Shown here: positions 32,628-41,430 of the stretch, in pieces
How the letters are laid out: each line of letters starts with the position of its first letter
Numbering within the stretch: the stretch's first letter is position 1
Origin: Thermoanaerobaculia bacterium
Lineage (GTDB): Bacteria; Acidobacteriota; Thermoanaerobaculia; Gp7-AA8
DNA: 56,614 bases
Direction of reading: 5' to 3'
Assembly (NCBI GenBank): GCA_017883205.1
Contig: JADGNZ010000038.1
Location: 1 to 56,614 of the forward strand
Notes under the pieces: generated by a model
Database searches by the model: none
What the model was told of the DNA's origin: nothing
The model's input: the letters and a program-made list of their open reading frames with translations, nothing else
Position numbers and translations under genes: made by a program

Positions 32628-33776
32628 CTACGCGGCATGTTCGAGCAATTCCGTTCCGCGGCCGATGCGCGCTTCGTAGCCGCGCCACGTAACGCGATTC
32701 GAAAAGAACGGCACAGCCCACGCGTAGAACATCACGAGATCGAGCAGTGGCGTGACGGCGAGTTGTCGCCAGCGCAGCTCTGCCGCTGTCGATCGATTGA
32801 GCAGCGCGAGCTGAAGGATCCGGATGACCGCAACGACAATCGGAAGGAGTCCAAACCGCGCCGGCGCTGCGATCGTCGCAAGCATCGCGAATACGAACGG
32901 ATTGAGCATCAGCTCAGCGGCATAGAGACGGTGCGAGAACGCATACCGGATCTTGTTCCATCGCACCTGCCGGTCGATGGCGCGTTTGGCGGTGCGATCG
33001 ATGACGACGTTCCGAATGACGACGGGCGACAGAACGACCGCGAAGCCAGCCTCGCGCACCGCCAGCCCGATCGCCTGATCCTCGGCCAGCGTGCGCCGGA
33101 AGCGCTCGAATCCACCAATCGCTTCGAGCGCTTTGCGTGAGATGGCCATCGACTTGCCGACAACGCACGGCATGTTTGCAGTTGCCGCGAGCACGGCGCC
33201 GGGGACGACGAATCCAAGGAGATGCAGCGACTCGAGCGTCGCACCGAGCGTTCGGGCGCCCGATCCGGTGAAGAGATTCGAGACACAGCCGGCGCGGACG
33301 TCGTCGAACGCGGCGAGCGTTGCCGCCAGATCGTCGGGGCCAACGCGGACATTCGAATCGGAGATGAAAAGGATGTCGCCTGTGGCAGCGCGTGCCGCAG
33401 CAATCAGCCGCTCCGCTTTTCGATTCACCACACCCGCACACGAGCCGGGGTCGACAACGACGCGGAACGGCGCGTGAGGGTAGTCGCGCATGACCCGGTG
33501 CGCAATTTCGAGCGCCGGATCGCTCCACTCCTCGGCGGAGATGATGACCTCGTGGCGGATACCGCGAAGCCGTGTGAACGAGATGAGGTTCTCTTCGAGC
33601 TCATCATCGAGGCCGCACACCGGCTTGAGGATCGAAACGAAAACGGCCTGCCGGCCACGCAGGCGCGCCACAAAAGGGCGTTCATTTCTCCGGAATCGCC
33701 AGGTCAGGAGAGCCTGAATCGAGGTGACGATCGTGCCGATGAGCGAGAGGCAAGCAAAGAAAAGGCTGATCATCAT
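32628..33776 (-). CDS. GT21-like (ceramide glucosyltransferase/HpnI-type) glycosyltransferase
   Basis: The 382-residue membrane protein has an N-terminal helix (2-24), a GT-A catalytic domain (about 45-270) and two or three C-terminal helices. Family motifs are VSILKPVCGLDDELEENL, FISDSNVRVGPDDL (D1/D2), VVGKSMAISRKALEAIGGF, TLAEDQAIG (D3) and RQVRWNK (Q-x-x-R-W). The group contains ceramide glucosyltransferases and the hopanoid enzyme HpnI, so a lipid acceptor is likely. No hpn genes are nearby. It starts 4 bp after the PHP gene and is likely cotranscribed with it. Confidence 0.88.
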   Translation of the reverse strand: MMISLFFACLSLIGTIVTSIQALLTWRFRRNERPFVARLRGRQAVFVSILKPVCGLDDELEENLISFTRLRGIRHEVIISAEEWSDPALEIAHRVMRDYPHAPFRVVVDPGSCAGVVNRKAERLIAAARAATGDILFISDSNVRVGPDDLAATLAAFDDVRAGCVSNLFTGSGARTLGATLESLHLLGFVVPGAVLAATANMPCVVGKSMAISRKALEAIGGFERFRRTLAEDQAIGLAVREAGFAVVLSPVVIRNVVIDRTAKRAIDRQVRWNKIRYAFSHRLYAAELMLNPFVFAMLATIAAPARFGLLPIVVAVIRILQLALLNRSTAAELRWRQLAVTPLLDLVMFYAWAVPFFSNRVTWRGYEARIGRGTELLEHAA

Positions 33777-33779
33777 CCT

Positions 33780-34505
33780 TCACCCCACCATCGCCAGCGC
33801 TGCCCGCGCCGGCGCTTCAAGGCGAGTGACCGCCATGCCGCGCCCCGCTGCGAGCGTGTCGAGAACTTCCTTCTCGCTCTTGCCGCAAGGGAGCAGTGTC
33901 TTCCACGCGTAGAGATGCTCTTCACGATGGAAATCGCTGTTGCCGATGTAGGGGAACTTTGCGCGAGCAACCGGCGGGAAAAGATCCCAACGGCAGGCCA
34001 CTTCCCAAAGATCGATGAGATCAGCCAGCTCCTCACGCCGGTTCCAGAGATAGAACGTGTTCGAGAACCAGTCCGACTGCTCGTGGGGATGGCAGGCCAC
34101 CACGATGCGGCTCTTCTTCTGCGCGCGCTCCAGCATCTCCACGACCGTGCCGTCCGCTGAGATGAAACTGTCGAGCCCGAGGGCCAGCACGTGCGCGGCG
34201 GTGCGGCGCCTGACCGTGTTTTGCGTCAGCTCGAAACCGGTCAGTACGATCATCCGATACCGGTCCCAGGCACGGCGCCGCTCACGCTCAATCTCGTCCT
34301 GGTATTGCGAAAAGTTCTCCGCCGTGACGGTGAGGCCGAAGTGGTGTGCGACCTTTCCGATGACCGAGTCGCGGTTGACGACGTGATCGGTGATGGCGAT
34401 GACGTCGTGACCCGATTGTCCGAAGAGGTCGATGACGGCGGGAACCGGCAGTTTGCCGTCAGACCATGTGGTGTGAATGTGAAAGTCCGCGAGCAGCATG
34501 TTCAC
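33780..34505 (-). CDS. PHP-domain metal-dependent phosphoesterase
   Basis: The 241-residue protein has the PHP motifs in order: DFHIHTTWSDG (7-17), ITDHV (near 38), HLG-type ECH region VVACHPHEQ, and GNSDFHREEH near the end. These bind two or three metal ions. The size fits stand-alone PHP phosphoesterases of the TrpH-like type. A GGGAGGG site precedes the ATG. It lies 17 bp after the GH1 gene and 4 bp before the glycosyltransferase gene on the same strand. The substrate is unknown. Confidence 0.88.
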   Translation of the reverse strand: MNMLLADFHIHTTWSDGKLPVPAVIDLFGQSGHDVIAITDHVVNRDSVIGKVAHHFGLTVTAENFSQYQDEIERERRRAWDRYRMIVLTGFELTQNTVRRRTAAHVLALGLDSFISADGTVVEMLERAQKKSRIVVACHPHEQSDWFSNTFYLWNRREELADLIDLWEVACRWDLFPPVARAKFPYIGNSDFHREEHLYAWKTLLPCGKSEKEVLDTLAAGRGMAVTRLEAPARAALAMVG

Positions 34506-34522
34506 CCTCCCGTTGCGCGTTA

Positions 34523-35857
34523 CTACTCTGCGCCCGAGGGGTGCAACGAAAGTTGTGCATCACGTAAAGAGTTCTCATCGTTCAGGTGAAGAAATTCACG
34601 GCCCAGCTCGCGAAAGACGGCGACAGATCCTCGGGGCGTGCGGGCCATGGTGGCGCGGTCCACTGCATAGAGACCGAACTTCGGCTCGAAACCATCGAGC
34701 CACTCGTAGTTATCGATGAGCGACCAGTGGAAGTAGCCGTGAACCGGAACGCCGCGCGCTTCGGCCCTGGCGATCTCGCGGGCATGCGCGCGAAGGAACT
34801 CCGGACGGAGCCGGTCGTCCGCATCGGCAAGGCCGTTCTCGGTGATGACGAGCGGAAAGCCGGACTGTGCGGCATCGTCGAGCAGCGGCCCAAGCGTCTC
34901 GGGACTGATCTCCCAGCCGTTGTCGGTCAGTCCGAGGCCGGTCCGGTCGCTGTAGTCGAAGTCGCCGATCCAGCGCGTGGTGCCGGGGCACCGAAGATGA
35001 AGGCGCGAATAGAAGTTGACGCCGAAGGTATCGAGATAAACCGGAAGCTCGTCGCGGCGTCCACGAATCGTCGTTCCGGGCGGGAGGAGAAACTTCCAGC
35101 GGCCCGTGGCAAAGGCCTCGATGACGCCGCGGTTGTACATCGTCTGCGCGGACCGCACGAGGAGACGATCGAGCGGATGCCAGTCGCGGTGCGGCCCGAA
35201 GCCCATCATGTTGTGCGCCACGCCGATCGCCGCATGCGGAACGCGCGTCCGGATCTCCGAGGCGGCGAAACAGTGCGCCGCGAGGAGGTGATCGAAGACG
35301 CGATTGAGCGACCGGCTGTCGGAGATGCCGGGCGGAATCTGCCCATCGAGATAACCGCCCAGCAGAAACACGAGCGGCTCGTTGAGGATGACCCAGAAAC
35401 GGACCCGATCGCCGAAAGCCGCTACGACGCGGCGCGCGAAAATGCCGAATTCGAGCACCGAGGCGATCGACGTCCACGGCGTTTGCTCATGAAACCAGCG
35501 CGGATGCGTGTAGTGAAAAAGCGTCACCACGGGCTCGATGCCGAGCGCAAGGAGCTGATCAACGAACCGAACGTAGCGCTCCAGAACCTCGTCATCAAAG
35601 ACACCGCGCCGCGGTTCGACGCGGCTCCAGGAAATAGAGAAGCGAAACGCATTCGCTCCCGCGGCACGCGCGAGAAACGCATCGTCCTCGTACTGGCGCC
35701 ATGAATCCGAGGCGTTGCCGCAGGGCTCTCCGCGCGTACGTCCGGCCGCTTCCCAATCGGTCCAGTCGCAGTGGTCTGCCCCCTCAACCTGGTAATGCGA
35801 GACGGCCACGCCCCACAAGCGCGGCCGGTCAGCAAAAGGGAATCGGGGTTGCCTCAC
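34523..35857 (-). CDS. glycoside hydrolase family 1 (beta-glucosidase-like)
   Basis: The 444-residue enzyme is a TIM barrel of normal GH1 length. RFPFADRPRLWGVAVSHYQVEG marks the N-terminus. The acid/base is Glu160 in ILNEPL and the nucleophile Glu340 in ITENGLAD. WSLIDNYEW closes the aglycone site. GTG 35857 is the last plausible start before the RFPF motif, with GGGA nearly abutting it. The frame continues to 36061, but that part encodes RSD repeats from the 9-bp tandem repeat and is rejected. No signal peptide is visible, so it is cytoplasmic. It leads the GH1-PHP-GT21 run. Confidence 0.9.
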   Translation of the reverse strand: MRQPRFPFADRPRLWGVAVSHYQVEGADHCDWTDWEAAGRTRGEPCGNASDSWRQYEDDAFLARAAGANAFRFSISWSRVEPRRGVFDDEVLERYVRFVDQLLALGIEPVVTLFHYTHPRWFHEQTPWTSIASVLEFGIFARRVVAAFGDRVRFWVILNEPLVFLLGGYLDGQIPPGISDSRSLNRVFDHLLAAHCFAASEIRTRVPHAAIGVAHNMMGFGPHRDWHPLDRLLVRSAQTMYNRGVIEAFATGRWKFLLPPGTTIRGRRDELPVYLDTFGVNFYSRLHLRCPGTTRWIGDFDYSDRTGLGLTDNGWEISPETLGPLLDDAAQSGFPLVITENGLADADDRLRPEFLRAHAREIARAEARGVPVHGYFHWSLIDNYEWLDGFEPKFGLYAVDRATMARTPRGSVAVFRELGREFLHLNDENSLRDAQLSLHPSGAE

Positions 35858-35944
35858 TCCCGTGCTTATACCGGCCGGCCGTGCATAGGAGATGAAGTTT
35901 GGGTGGAGAAGATTGGGTGAGCGAAGCCGGCAACGCCACGGAAT

Positions 35945-36089
35945 GGATAATTGACAATTGACAGTGAAGAGCGGATCTCGATGACCTGGGGCAGTGGACG
36001 GATCCGACCGATCGGACCGATCGGACCGATCGGACCGATCGGACCGCCCCCCACACCCCACCCCCCACCCCCCATTGTCAATTGCCCCC
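35945..36089. repeat. composite repeat with 9-bp GATCGGACC tandem
   Basis: Five near-identical 9-bp units (GATCGGACC; the first reads GATCCGACC) occupy 36001-36045. They are followed by a CCCCCCACACCCCACC tract. The block is bracketed by AATTGACAATTGAC (35949-35962) and ATTGTCAATTG (36074-36084), which are inverted relative to each other. It fills the gap between the divergent GH1 and amine oxidase genes. Confidence 0.88.
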
Positions 36090-36138
36090 CGCCCCGCTTA
36101 CTCTTGCGTCATTCCAGAATCGAGACGCGGAGGCACCG

Positions 36139-37839
36139 ATGAGCGAATCGGATTCTCGTGGCAAGTGGACTCGCAGGCGTTTTCTCGAAACCGTTGGACG
36201 CGTCGGTGGAGCTGCCGCTGTTTACGAATCGATGGTCGCGCTCGGGATGGTGCGCGTGCCCGACTCCGCGTACGCGAATCCGCTACAGATTCCTGAGGGC
36301 GCAGGCGCTGGCAAGACGATCGTCATCCTCGGCGCGGGCGTGGCCGGACTCACCGCCGCGTACGAGCTGACGAAGCGCAGGAGCGGCTACAACATCATCA
36401 TCCTCGAAGCGCAGCATCGCACCGGCGGACGCAGCTACACCGTCCGCACCGGCGACAAGATCATCGAGAAGCATGGGAAGGACACCTGGGAGCAGACGTG
36501 CGGATTCGACAAGGATCAGTACCTCAATGCCGGACCGGGACGGCTTCCCTACCACCACACCGTCGCACTCGGCTACTGCAAGGAGTTGAAGGTCGCGGTC
36601 GAGCCGTACGTGATGTCGTCGCGCGCTAACCTCTATCAAACGCCGGGCTCCTATCGCGACAAGTCCGTCCCCAACCGCCGCATCCTGAACGACACGCGCG
36701 GCTACATCGCCGAGCTGCTGACGAAGTCGATCGATAAGGGCTCGCTCAACGACGAGCTCTCGCCGGCGCAACAGAAGCAGATGCTCGATCTTCTCAACAC
36801 GTTCGGACCGCTGAGCAACAAGAAGTACATCGGCTCGCAGCGCTCCGGCTACACGACCGAACCGGGAGTGACGACAGCGGGCGACATCGAGCCGCCGCTC
36901 AAGCTCATCGAGTTGCTCGGCTCCGAGTTCTGGCTCGACCGGATGTACCAGCCGGAAGACTACGAGTGGCAGCCGACGCTCTTCCAGCCGGTCGGCGGCA
37001 TGGACATGCTGGCGAAGGGTTTCCTTCCGTTCGTCAAAGACTTCATCCGCACCGACCGCGAAGTGACCTACGTCCACAATGTCGCCGGCGACAAGGTCGA
37101 GATTCACCATCGCACGGCCGGCGATCCGTCATCCGCGGTCGAGACGATCACCGCCGACTGGTGCATCTCCACGATTCCGGTATGGATCCTCGCCAAGGAC
37201 GTCGACAACAACTTCTCGCATCCGTTCCAAGCCGCGCTCAAAGCGGCCAAACGCGGTCTGACGTGCAAAGTGGGATGGCAGGCCAACCGGCGTTTCTGGG
37301 AACTGGACAACGAGATCTACGGCGGCATCTCCTACATCAATCACAACATCACGCAGATGTGGTATCCGTCGAACGGCTACCTCTTCCAGGAGAAAGGCGT
37401 GCTGACCGGCGCGTACAACTACACAGCGCGCGCCGAAAAGCTCGGTAAAGAATCACTCAGCGAACGTCTGCAGACCGCCGCGGCCGGCGCGCGCCGTCTG
37501 CACGGCGAGGCCTTCACCAGGGACGTGCCGATCGACCTCGGCCTCTCCATCGCCTGGCATCACGTCCCGTATCAACTGGGCGGCTGGGCGGATTGGGACG
37601 GCGTCGCGGCCGTCCATTACGAGACGCTGCTTGCTCCTGAGGGTCACGTGATCGTCGCCGGCGATCAGGTGTCGTACCTGCCCGGATGGCAGGAAGGCGC
37701 AATGCTCTCGGCACACCACGTTCTCGATCAGATCATTCCGCGCGAATCGCGGCCGAAGCTGAAGGCCGCCCCAGCCGCGAAGCGCCGCGCACCAAGCACC
37801 CGCGCCATGACCGAAGGCAGCGGCCGCACGCGCGAATAG
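36139..37839 (+). CDS. Tat-exported flavin amine oxidase
   Basis: The 566-residue protein starts at ATG 36139 (GGAGG 5 nt upstream). It has a Tat signal, KWTRRRFLETVGRVGGAAAV (residues 9-28), so it is exported folded with FAD. The dinucleotide-binding motif is IVILGAGVAGLTAAYEL (about 55-71), followed by the GG motif RTGGRSYTVRTGD. The C-terminal FAD segment is GHVIVAGDQVSYLPGWQEGAMLSAHHVLDQI. It resembles L-amino-acid oxidase/monoamine oxidase proteins, so it likely deaminates amines or amino acids in the periplasm. The basic Ala-rich tail is low complexity. The APC permease gene follows. Confidence 0.92.
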   Translation: MSESDSRGKWTRRRFLETVGRVGGAAAVYESMVALGMVRVPDSAYANPLQIPEGAGAGKTIVILGAGVAGLTAAYELTKRRSGYNIIILEAQHRTGGRSYTVRTGDKIIEKHGKDTWEQTCGFDKDQYLNAGPGRLPYHHTVALGYCKELKVAVEPYVMSSRANLYQTPGSYRDKSVPNRRILNDTRGYIAELLTKSIDKGSLNDELSPAQQKQMLDLLNTFGPLSNKKYIGSQRSGYTTEPGVTTAGDIEPPLKLIELLGSEFWLDRMYQPEDYEWQPTLFQPVGGMDMLAKGFLPFVKDFIRTDREVTYVHNVAGDKVEIHHRTAGDPSSAVETITADWCISTIPVWILAKDVDNNFSHPFQAALKAAKRGLTCKVGWQANRRFWELDNEIYGGISYINHNITQMWYPSNGYLFQEKGVLTGAYNYTARAEKLGKESLSERLQTAAAGARRLHGEAFTRDVPIDLGLSIAWHHVPYQLGGWADWDGVAAVHYETLLAPEGHVIVAGDQVSYLPGWQEGAMLSAHHVLDQIIPRESRPKLKAAPAAKRRAPSTRAMTEGSGRTRE

Positions 37840-37868
37840 CAAGGTTCTTCGCCACGACCTCTCATCGA

Positions 37869-37929
37869 GCCCCTTCTCCCCATCGCTTTTTGATGGGGAG
37901 AAGGTGGCCGAAGGCCGGATGAGGGGCCG
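37869..37929. repeat. CTCATCCGGC-family repeat, short copy
   Basis: CCCCTTCTCCCCATC inverted by GATGGGGAGAAGG, then GGCCGAAGGCCGGATGAGGGG. It matches the long copy at 24808. It follows the amine oxidase stop and may serve as a terminator-like structure. Confidence 0.88.
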
Positions 37930-38013
37930 GCGACTCTATCGGCAACGTTGCCGATAGGAGCGCAAGTGCGAAACCTGCGGCGGCATCCCAGCGCCATGTA
38001 GACTCCCTTTCCA

Positions 38014-39333
38014 ATGTCTGAGCTGCGGCGCGACATCGGATTGTGGCGCGGGATCGCCCTGAACATGATCGACATGGTCGGGATCGGACCGTTCATCACG
38101 ATCCCGCTCATCCTCGCGGCCATGGGCGGCGGCCGCGGGATGCTGGCCTGGATCCTGGGCGGGCTGCTCGCCATCAGCGACGGCCTTGTCACCGCGGAGC
38201 TCTCCGCGTCGATCCCCGGCTCCGGCGGCTCGTACGTCTTTCTCCGCCATGCCTACGGTCCCGCCGGACGGCTCATCTCCTTTCTCTTCCTCTTCCAGAT
38301 CCTCTTCTCGGCGCCGCTTTCGATGGCGTCCGGCTGCATCGGTTTTGCAAACTACCTTCGCGTCGTCCTTCCCGCCGCAGGCAACCACGTTGCGCTGACC
38401 GCCACGATCGTCTGCGTGCTGACGACGGCTCTTCTTCTGCGGCGCATCGAAGCGATCGGCAAGTTCTCGATCCTCTTGTGGGCGGGCGTGCTGGCGACGT
38501 TGGCGATCGTCATCGGCGCGGGCTTGCCGCACCTTCGTCTCGATGCGTTCGCGTTCTGGCGTGCTCCACGGCTCGACGGCGGTATCGGCTACGCCGGACT
38601 CGGCGTCGCCCTGATCTTCGCCGTCTACGACTACCTCGGCTACTACAACATCTGCTACATCGGCGACGAAGTTCGCGAGCCCGAGCGAACGATTCCGCGC
38701 GTGATCGTGATCTCCATCCTGGCCATCGGCGTGATCTACCTCGTCATGAACGCGTGCCTCATCTCGGTGCTGCCGATGAAGCAGGCCATGGTCTCGCCTT
38801 CGATCGTCGCCGATTACCTCGCCGTGCTCCTCGGCACGCGCGCCGCGCAATGGATCTCGATCCTCATCCTCTGGACAGCCTTCGCCTCGATCTTCTCGCT
38901 GATGCTCGGCTACTCGCGCATCCTCTACGCCGCCGCGAGGGACGGGAACTTCTTCCGCTTCTTCGGAAAGCTGCACGCCACCGAGGCGTATCCGTACGTG
39001 TCGATTTTGTTTTTGGGATGCGTGGCCGCCGCGTTCTGCTCGTTGTCACTGAAGAACGTCCTACAGGCCATTCTGTCGATCCGCGCCGTGATTCCCTTCA
39101 TGGCACAGATCGTCGGCGCGGTGCTCCTGCGACAGCGCGAACCCGACCGCCGGCGCCCGTTCCGCATGTGGCTCTACCCGCTCCCCGCAATCATCGCCCT
39201 CGGACTGTGGGGCTACATCGTGACGTCGCCACAGAAGGGGTTGAAAGCAGGCGGGCTGTACGTGATGGCCGCCGGTTCGCTCTTCTACCTCGGGCGGTGG
39301 TGGCTGGAGAAGCGGAAGCGCGAGTCTCTCTGA
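38014..39333 (+). CDS. APC-family amino acid permease
   Basis: The 439-residue inner-membrane protein has about twelve helices. The family signature in helix 1 is ALNMIDMVGIGPFITIPLIL; helix 6 has VALIFAVYDYLGYYN followed by GDEVREPERTIPRVI, the consensus of amino acid/polyamine permeases. No Shine-Dalgarno is present; TAGACT is 9 nt before the ATG. It follows the Tat amine oxidase on the same strand with a repeat between, so a joint role in amino-acid or amine use is possible but not shown. Confidence 0.92.
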   Translation: MSELRRDIGLWRGIALNMIDMVGIGPFITIPLILAAMGGGRGMLAWILGGLLAISDGLVTAELSASIPGSGGSYVFLRHAYGPAGRLISFLFLFQILFSAPLSMASGCIGFANYLRVVLPAAGNHVALTATIVCVLTTALLLRRIEAIGKFSILLWAGVLATLAIVIGAGLPHLRLDAFAFWRAPRLDGGIGYAGLGVALIFAVYDYLGYYNICYIGDEVREPERTIPRVIVISILAIGVIYLVMNACLISVLPMKQAMVSPSIVADYLAVLLGTRAAQWISILILWTAFASIFSLMLGYSRILYAAARDGNFFRFFGKLHATEAYPYVSILFLGCVAAAFCSLSLKNVLQAILSIRAVIPFMAQIVGAVLLRQREPDRRRPFRMWLYPLPAIIALGLWGYIVTSPQKGLKAGGLYVMAAGSLFYLGRWWLEKRKRESL

Positions 39334-39348
39334 CCGAGGGAAAAACCA

Positions 39349-39408
<60 letters not shown>

Positions 39409-39428
39409 GATTGGTTTTGAGAAATTGA

Positions 39429-39818
39429 TTACCGCGGCATCCAAACATCACTGCGCACCCGAAATACCGCCTCCTGCGCGAAGCTCTTCTTGTACAGCGC
39501 GATGATCGCGGCGATGCGCCCTTCTTCCTCGCCGCTCCGGCGATGCACGATCTGCACGATGTGCGTTCGTTCGTGCTCCACCACACCGTGCGCGTCGCGC
39601 CAGCGGCCCGAGGCATCCCACGTCGTCAGACCGTTCGGGAAACGCGTCGTAATCTCGTCCTCCAGGAAACGCTGCCACTCCGTTTCGGTCACCGGCGGCG
39701 AGCCGTCCGGCTTCTGCGTCCCGAAGTAGAGCGTGTCCATCTCCTGCTGCTCGTAGATCGTGATTCCGGCGCACGAGAGCATCAGGAGGACGAGCAGAGC
39801 GGAAGCGGTGCGGCGCAT
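39429..39818 (-). CDS. DUF3574 lipoprotein
   Basis: The ATG at 39818 gives a 129-residue product with a signal and lipobox LMLSC (Cys near 16). The DUF3574 core is DTLYFGTQKPDGSPPVTETEWQRFLEDEITTRFPNGLTTWDASGRWR, followed by VEHERTHIVQIVHR. The family is exported and uncharacterised. It is divergent from the serine hydrolase, with only 19 bp between start codons, so each promoter must lie inside the other gene or the two messages overlap. Confidence 0.88.
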   Translation of the reverse strand: MRRTASALLVLLMLSCAGITIYEQQEMDTLYFGTQKPDGSPPVTETEWQRFLEDEITTRFPNGLTTWDASGRWRDAHGVVEHERTHIVQIVHRRSGEEEGRIAAIIALYKKSFAQEAVFRVRSDVWMPR

Positions 39819-39824
39819 GACGAA

Positions 39825-39830
39825 TAGAAT
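39825..39830 (+). promoter_or_regulatory. -10 element of a likely leaderless serine hydrolase promoter
   Basis: TAGAAT ends 7 nt before ATG 39838. No ribosome site is present and the divergent gene starts at 39818, so any -35 box would lie within that gene. Confidence 0.5.
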
Positions 39831-39837
39831 GACACGC

Positions 39838-41328
39838 ATGCGCCGCTTCGTCATCGCCGTCAGCGTTTTTCTGACCAGCTTTTTGATCGCTGTCACCGCC
39901 TCCGCCCAGCTCAGCGACGGCGTCATCGAGAAGGACGTTCGCGACACGATGACCGCGTGGCACCTCCCCGGCCTCGCCATCGCCGTCGTCCAGAACGACC
40001 GCGTCATCTTCGTCAAAGGCTACGGAATCAAAGAGATCGGCAAGAGCGATCCGGTCACCGCCGACACGCTCTTCGAGATCGGCTCGACGACCAAAGCCTT
40101 CACCGCCACGGCCATGGCCATGCTTGCCGACGAGAAAAAACTCTCCTGGGACGATCCAGTTCGCAATTACGTCGCCGGGTTTCACATCTCCGACGCGTGC
40201 ACCGATTCGCTGATTACGCTGCGCGACATTGCCTCGCACCGCAGCGGCGTGGCGCGGCACGACGAGCTTTGGGACGACAGCGACTTCTCCCGCGATGAGC
40301 TGATCAAACGCATCGGCGCGATGAAAATCTCCAAGCCGATCCGCACCGCGTACCAGTACAACAACCTGATGTTCGTCACCGCCGGCGAGGCTGCGGCATC
40401 CGCTGCCAAGATGCCGTGGGAAGAGCTCATCCGCACGCGCATCTTCGCGCCGCTCGGGATGACCGAATCGCGCATCGCCTTCGCCGACTGGCCCGCTTCC
40501 GATCACGCCACCGGTCATCGCTGGGACGACAAAGGCGAGCGCGCCGCCATCCAGCCGATGCGCAACTACGACGCCCTCGCTCCGGCCGGCACGATCAAGT
40601 CGTCCGCGCACGACATGGCGCAGTGGCTCCGCTTCCAGCTCGCCGGTGGCGTCATCGACGGCAAGCGCCTGCTGTCAGAGATCGCTCTCGACGAGACCCA
40701 CACGCCGCAGACGATCATCCCGCTCGGCCCGGCCACGCGCGCGCTCTATCCCGACACGAACTTCCTCACATACGCCCTCGGATGGAACGCTTCCGACTAT
40801 CACGGCGAGCTCCTCGTCGCGCACGCCGGAGCCTTGAACGGTTTCCGCACCAATGTCGCTCTCCTCCCGAAGCGCCACCTCGGCATCTTCATCCTCGAGA
40901 ACGTCGGCCGCGGCTCGGCGCTGGCCGCGTTGCGCAACACCATCCTCGATCAATTCCTCAGCGCTCCGGCGCGCAACTGGAACGCCGACCTCCTCGATGT
41001 CGAAAAGAGCGCGGCGCTCGAAGCGAACCTCAAACGCGCCGAGCGCGAAGCCAAACGCGCCACCGCTCCGAAGCCGTCGCACGACCTCACCGCGTACGCA
41101 GGCACATTCCACAACGCCGGCTTCGGCGATGCCACGATCGCCGTCGTCAACGGTGCACTCGTCCTGCATTGGGAGCGGCTGACGATCCCGCTCGTCCACG
41201 AAAACTACGACACCTTCAGCGCCATCGACACCGTCGAAGATATCGATGAGAGCGTGCCGTTCCGTCTCGGCGCCGATGGCGACGTGAAAGCGTTCACACT
41301 GTTTGGCGAGGAGTTTGTAAGGCCGTGA
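39838..41328 (+). CDS. serine beta-lactamase-fold hydrolase with DUF3471 tail
   Basis: The 496-residue exported enzyme (signal peptide ending ASA) belongs to the class C beta-lactamase/penicillin-binding group. The nucleophile motif S-x-x-K is STTK (Ser83, Lys86) in EIGSTTKAFTA, and the Y-x-N motif is Y174-N-N. The late H-A-G motif is in VAHAGALNGF. Residues about 385-496 form a beta-rich DUF3471-type domain (LTAYAGTFHNAGFGDATIAV). Such proteins may be esterases, peptidases or beta-lactamases; sequence alone does not decide. Its stop codon lies in the left arm of a perfect inverted repeat. Confidence 0.9.
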   Translation: MRRFVIAVSVFLTSFLIAVTASAQLSDGVIEKDVRDTMTAWHLPGLAIAVVQNDRVIFVKGYGIKEIGKSDPVTADTLFEIGSTTKAFTATAMAMLADEKKLSWDDPVRNYVAGFHISDACTDSLITLRDIASHRSGVARHDELWDDSDFSRDELIKRIGAMKISKPIRTAYQYNNLMFVTAGEAAASAAKMPWEELIRTRIFAPLGMTESRIAFADWPASDHATGHRWDDKGERAAIQPMRNYDALAPAGTIKSSAHDMAQWLRFQLAGGVIDGKRLLSEIALDETHTPQTIIPLGPATRALYPDTNFLTYALGWNASDYHGELLVAHAGALNGFRTNVALLPKRHLGIFILENVGRGSALAALRNTILDQFLSAPARNWNADLLDVEKSAALEANLKRAEREAKRATAPKPSHDLTAYAGTFHNAGFGDATIAVVNGALVLHWERLTIPLVHENYDTFSAIDTVEDIDESVPFRLGADGDVKAFTLFGEEFVRP

Positions 41329-41427
41329 AAGGGGTCAGGTCGAAACCGAAACTGACGACGCCTTGGTACGAACATTCCGATCGATGCAACCTGTCGTCAG
41401 TTTCGGTTTCGACCTGACCCCTTTCAC
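41325..41427. repeat. GGGGTCAGGTC inverted element, copy 2, perfect 35-bp arms
   Basis: GTGAAAGGGGTCAGGTCGAA... (35 bp from 41325) is exactly inverted at 41393-41427, around a 33-bp loop. The left arm includes the stop codon of the serine hydrolase. The right arm ends 3 bp before the ndh ATG. It shares GGGGTCAGGTC ends with copy 1 (30047), but the inner part of the arms differs. Confidence 0.95.
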
Positions 41428-41430
41428 GAC

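Noticed and set aside
35858-36061. N-terminal extension of the GH1 gene encoding RSD repeats
   Set aside because: It translates the 9-bp tandem and other repeat DNA; GH1 proteins begin just before the RFPF-type motif.
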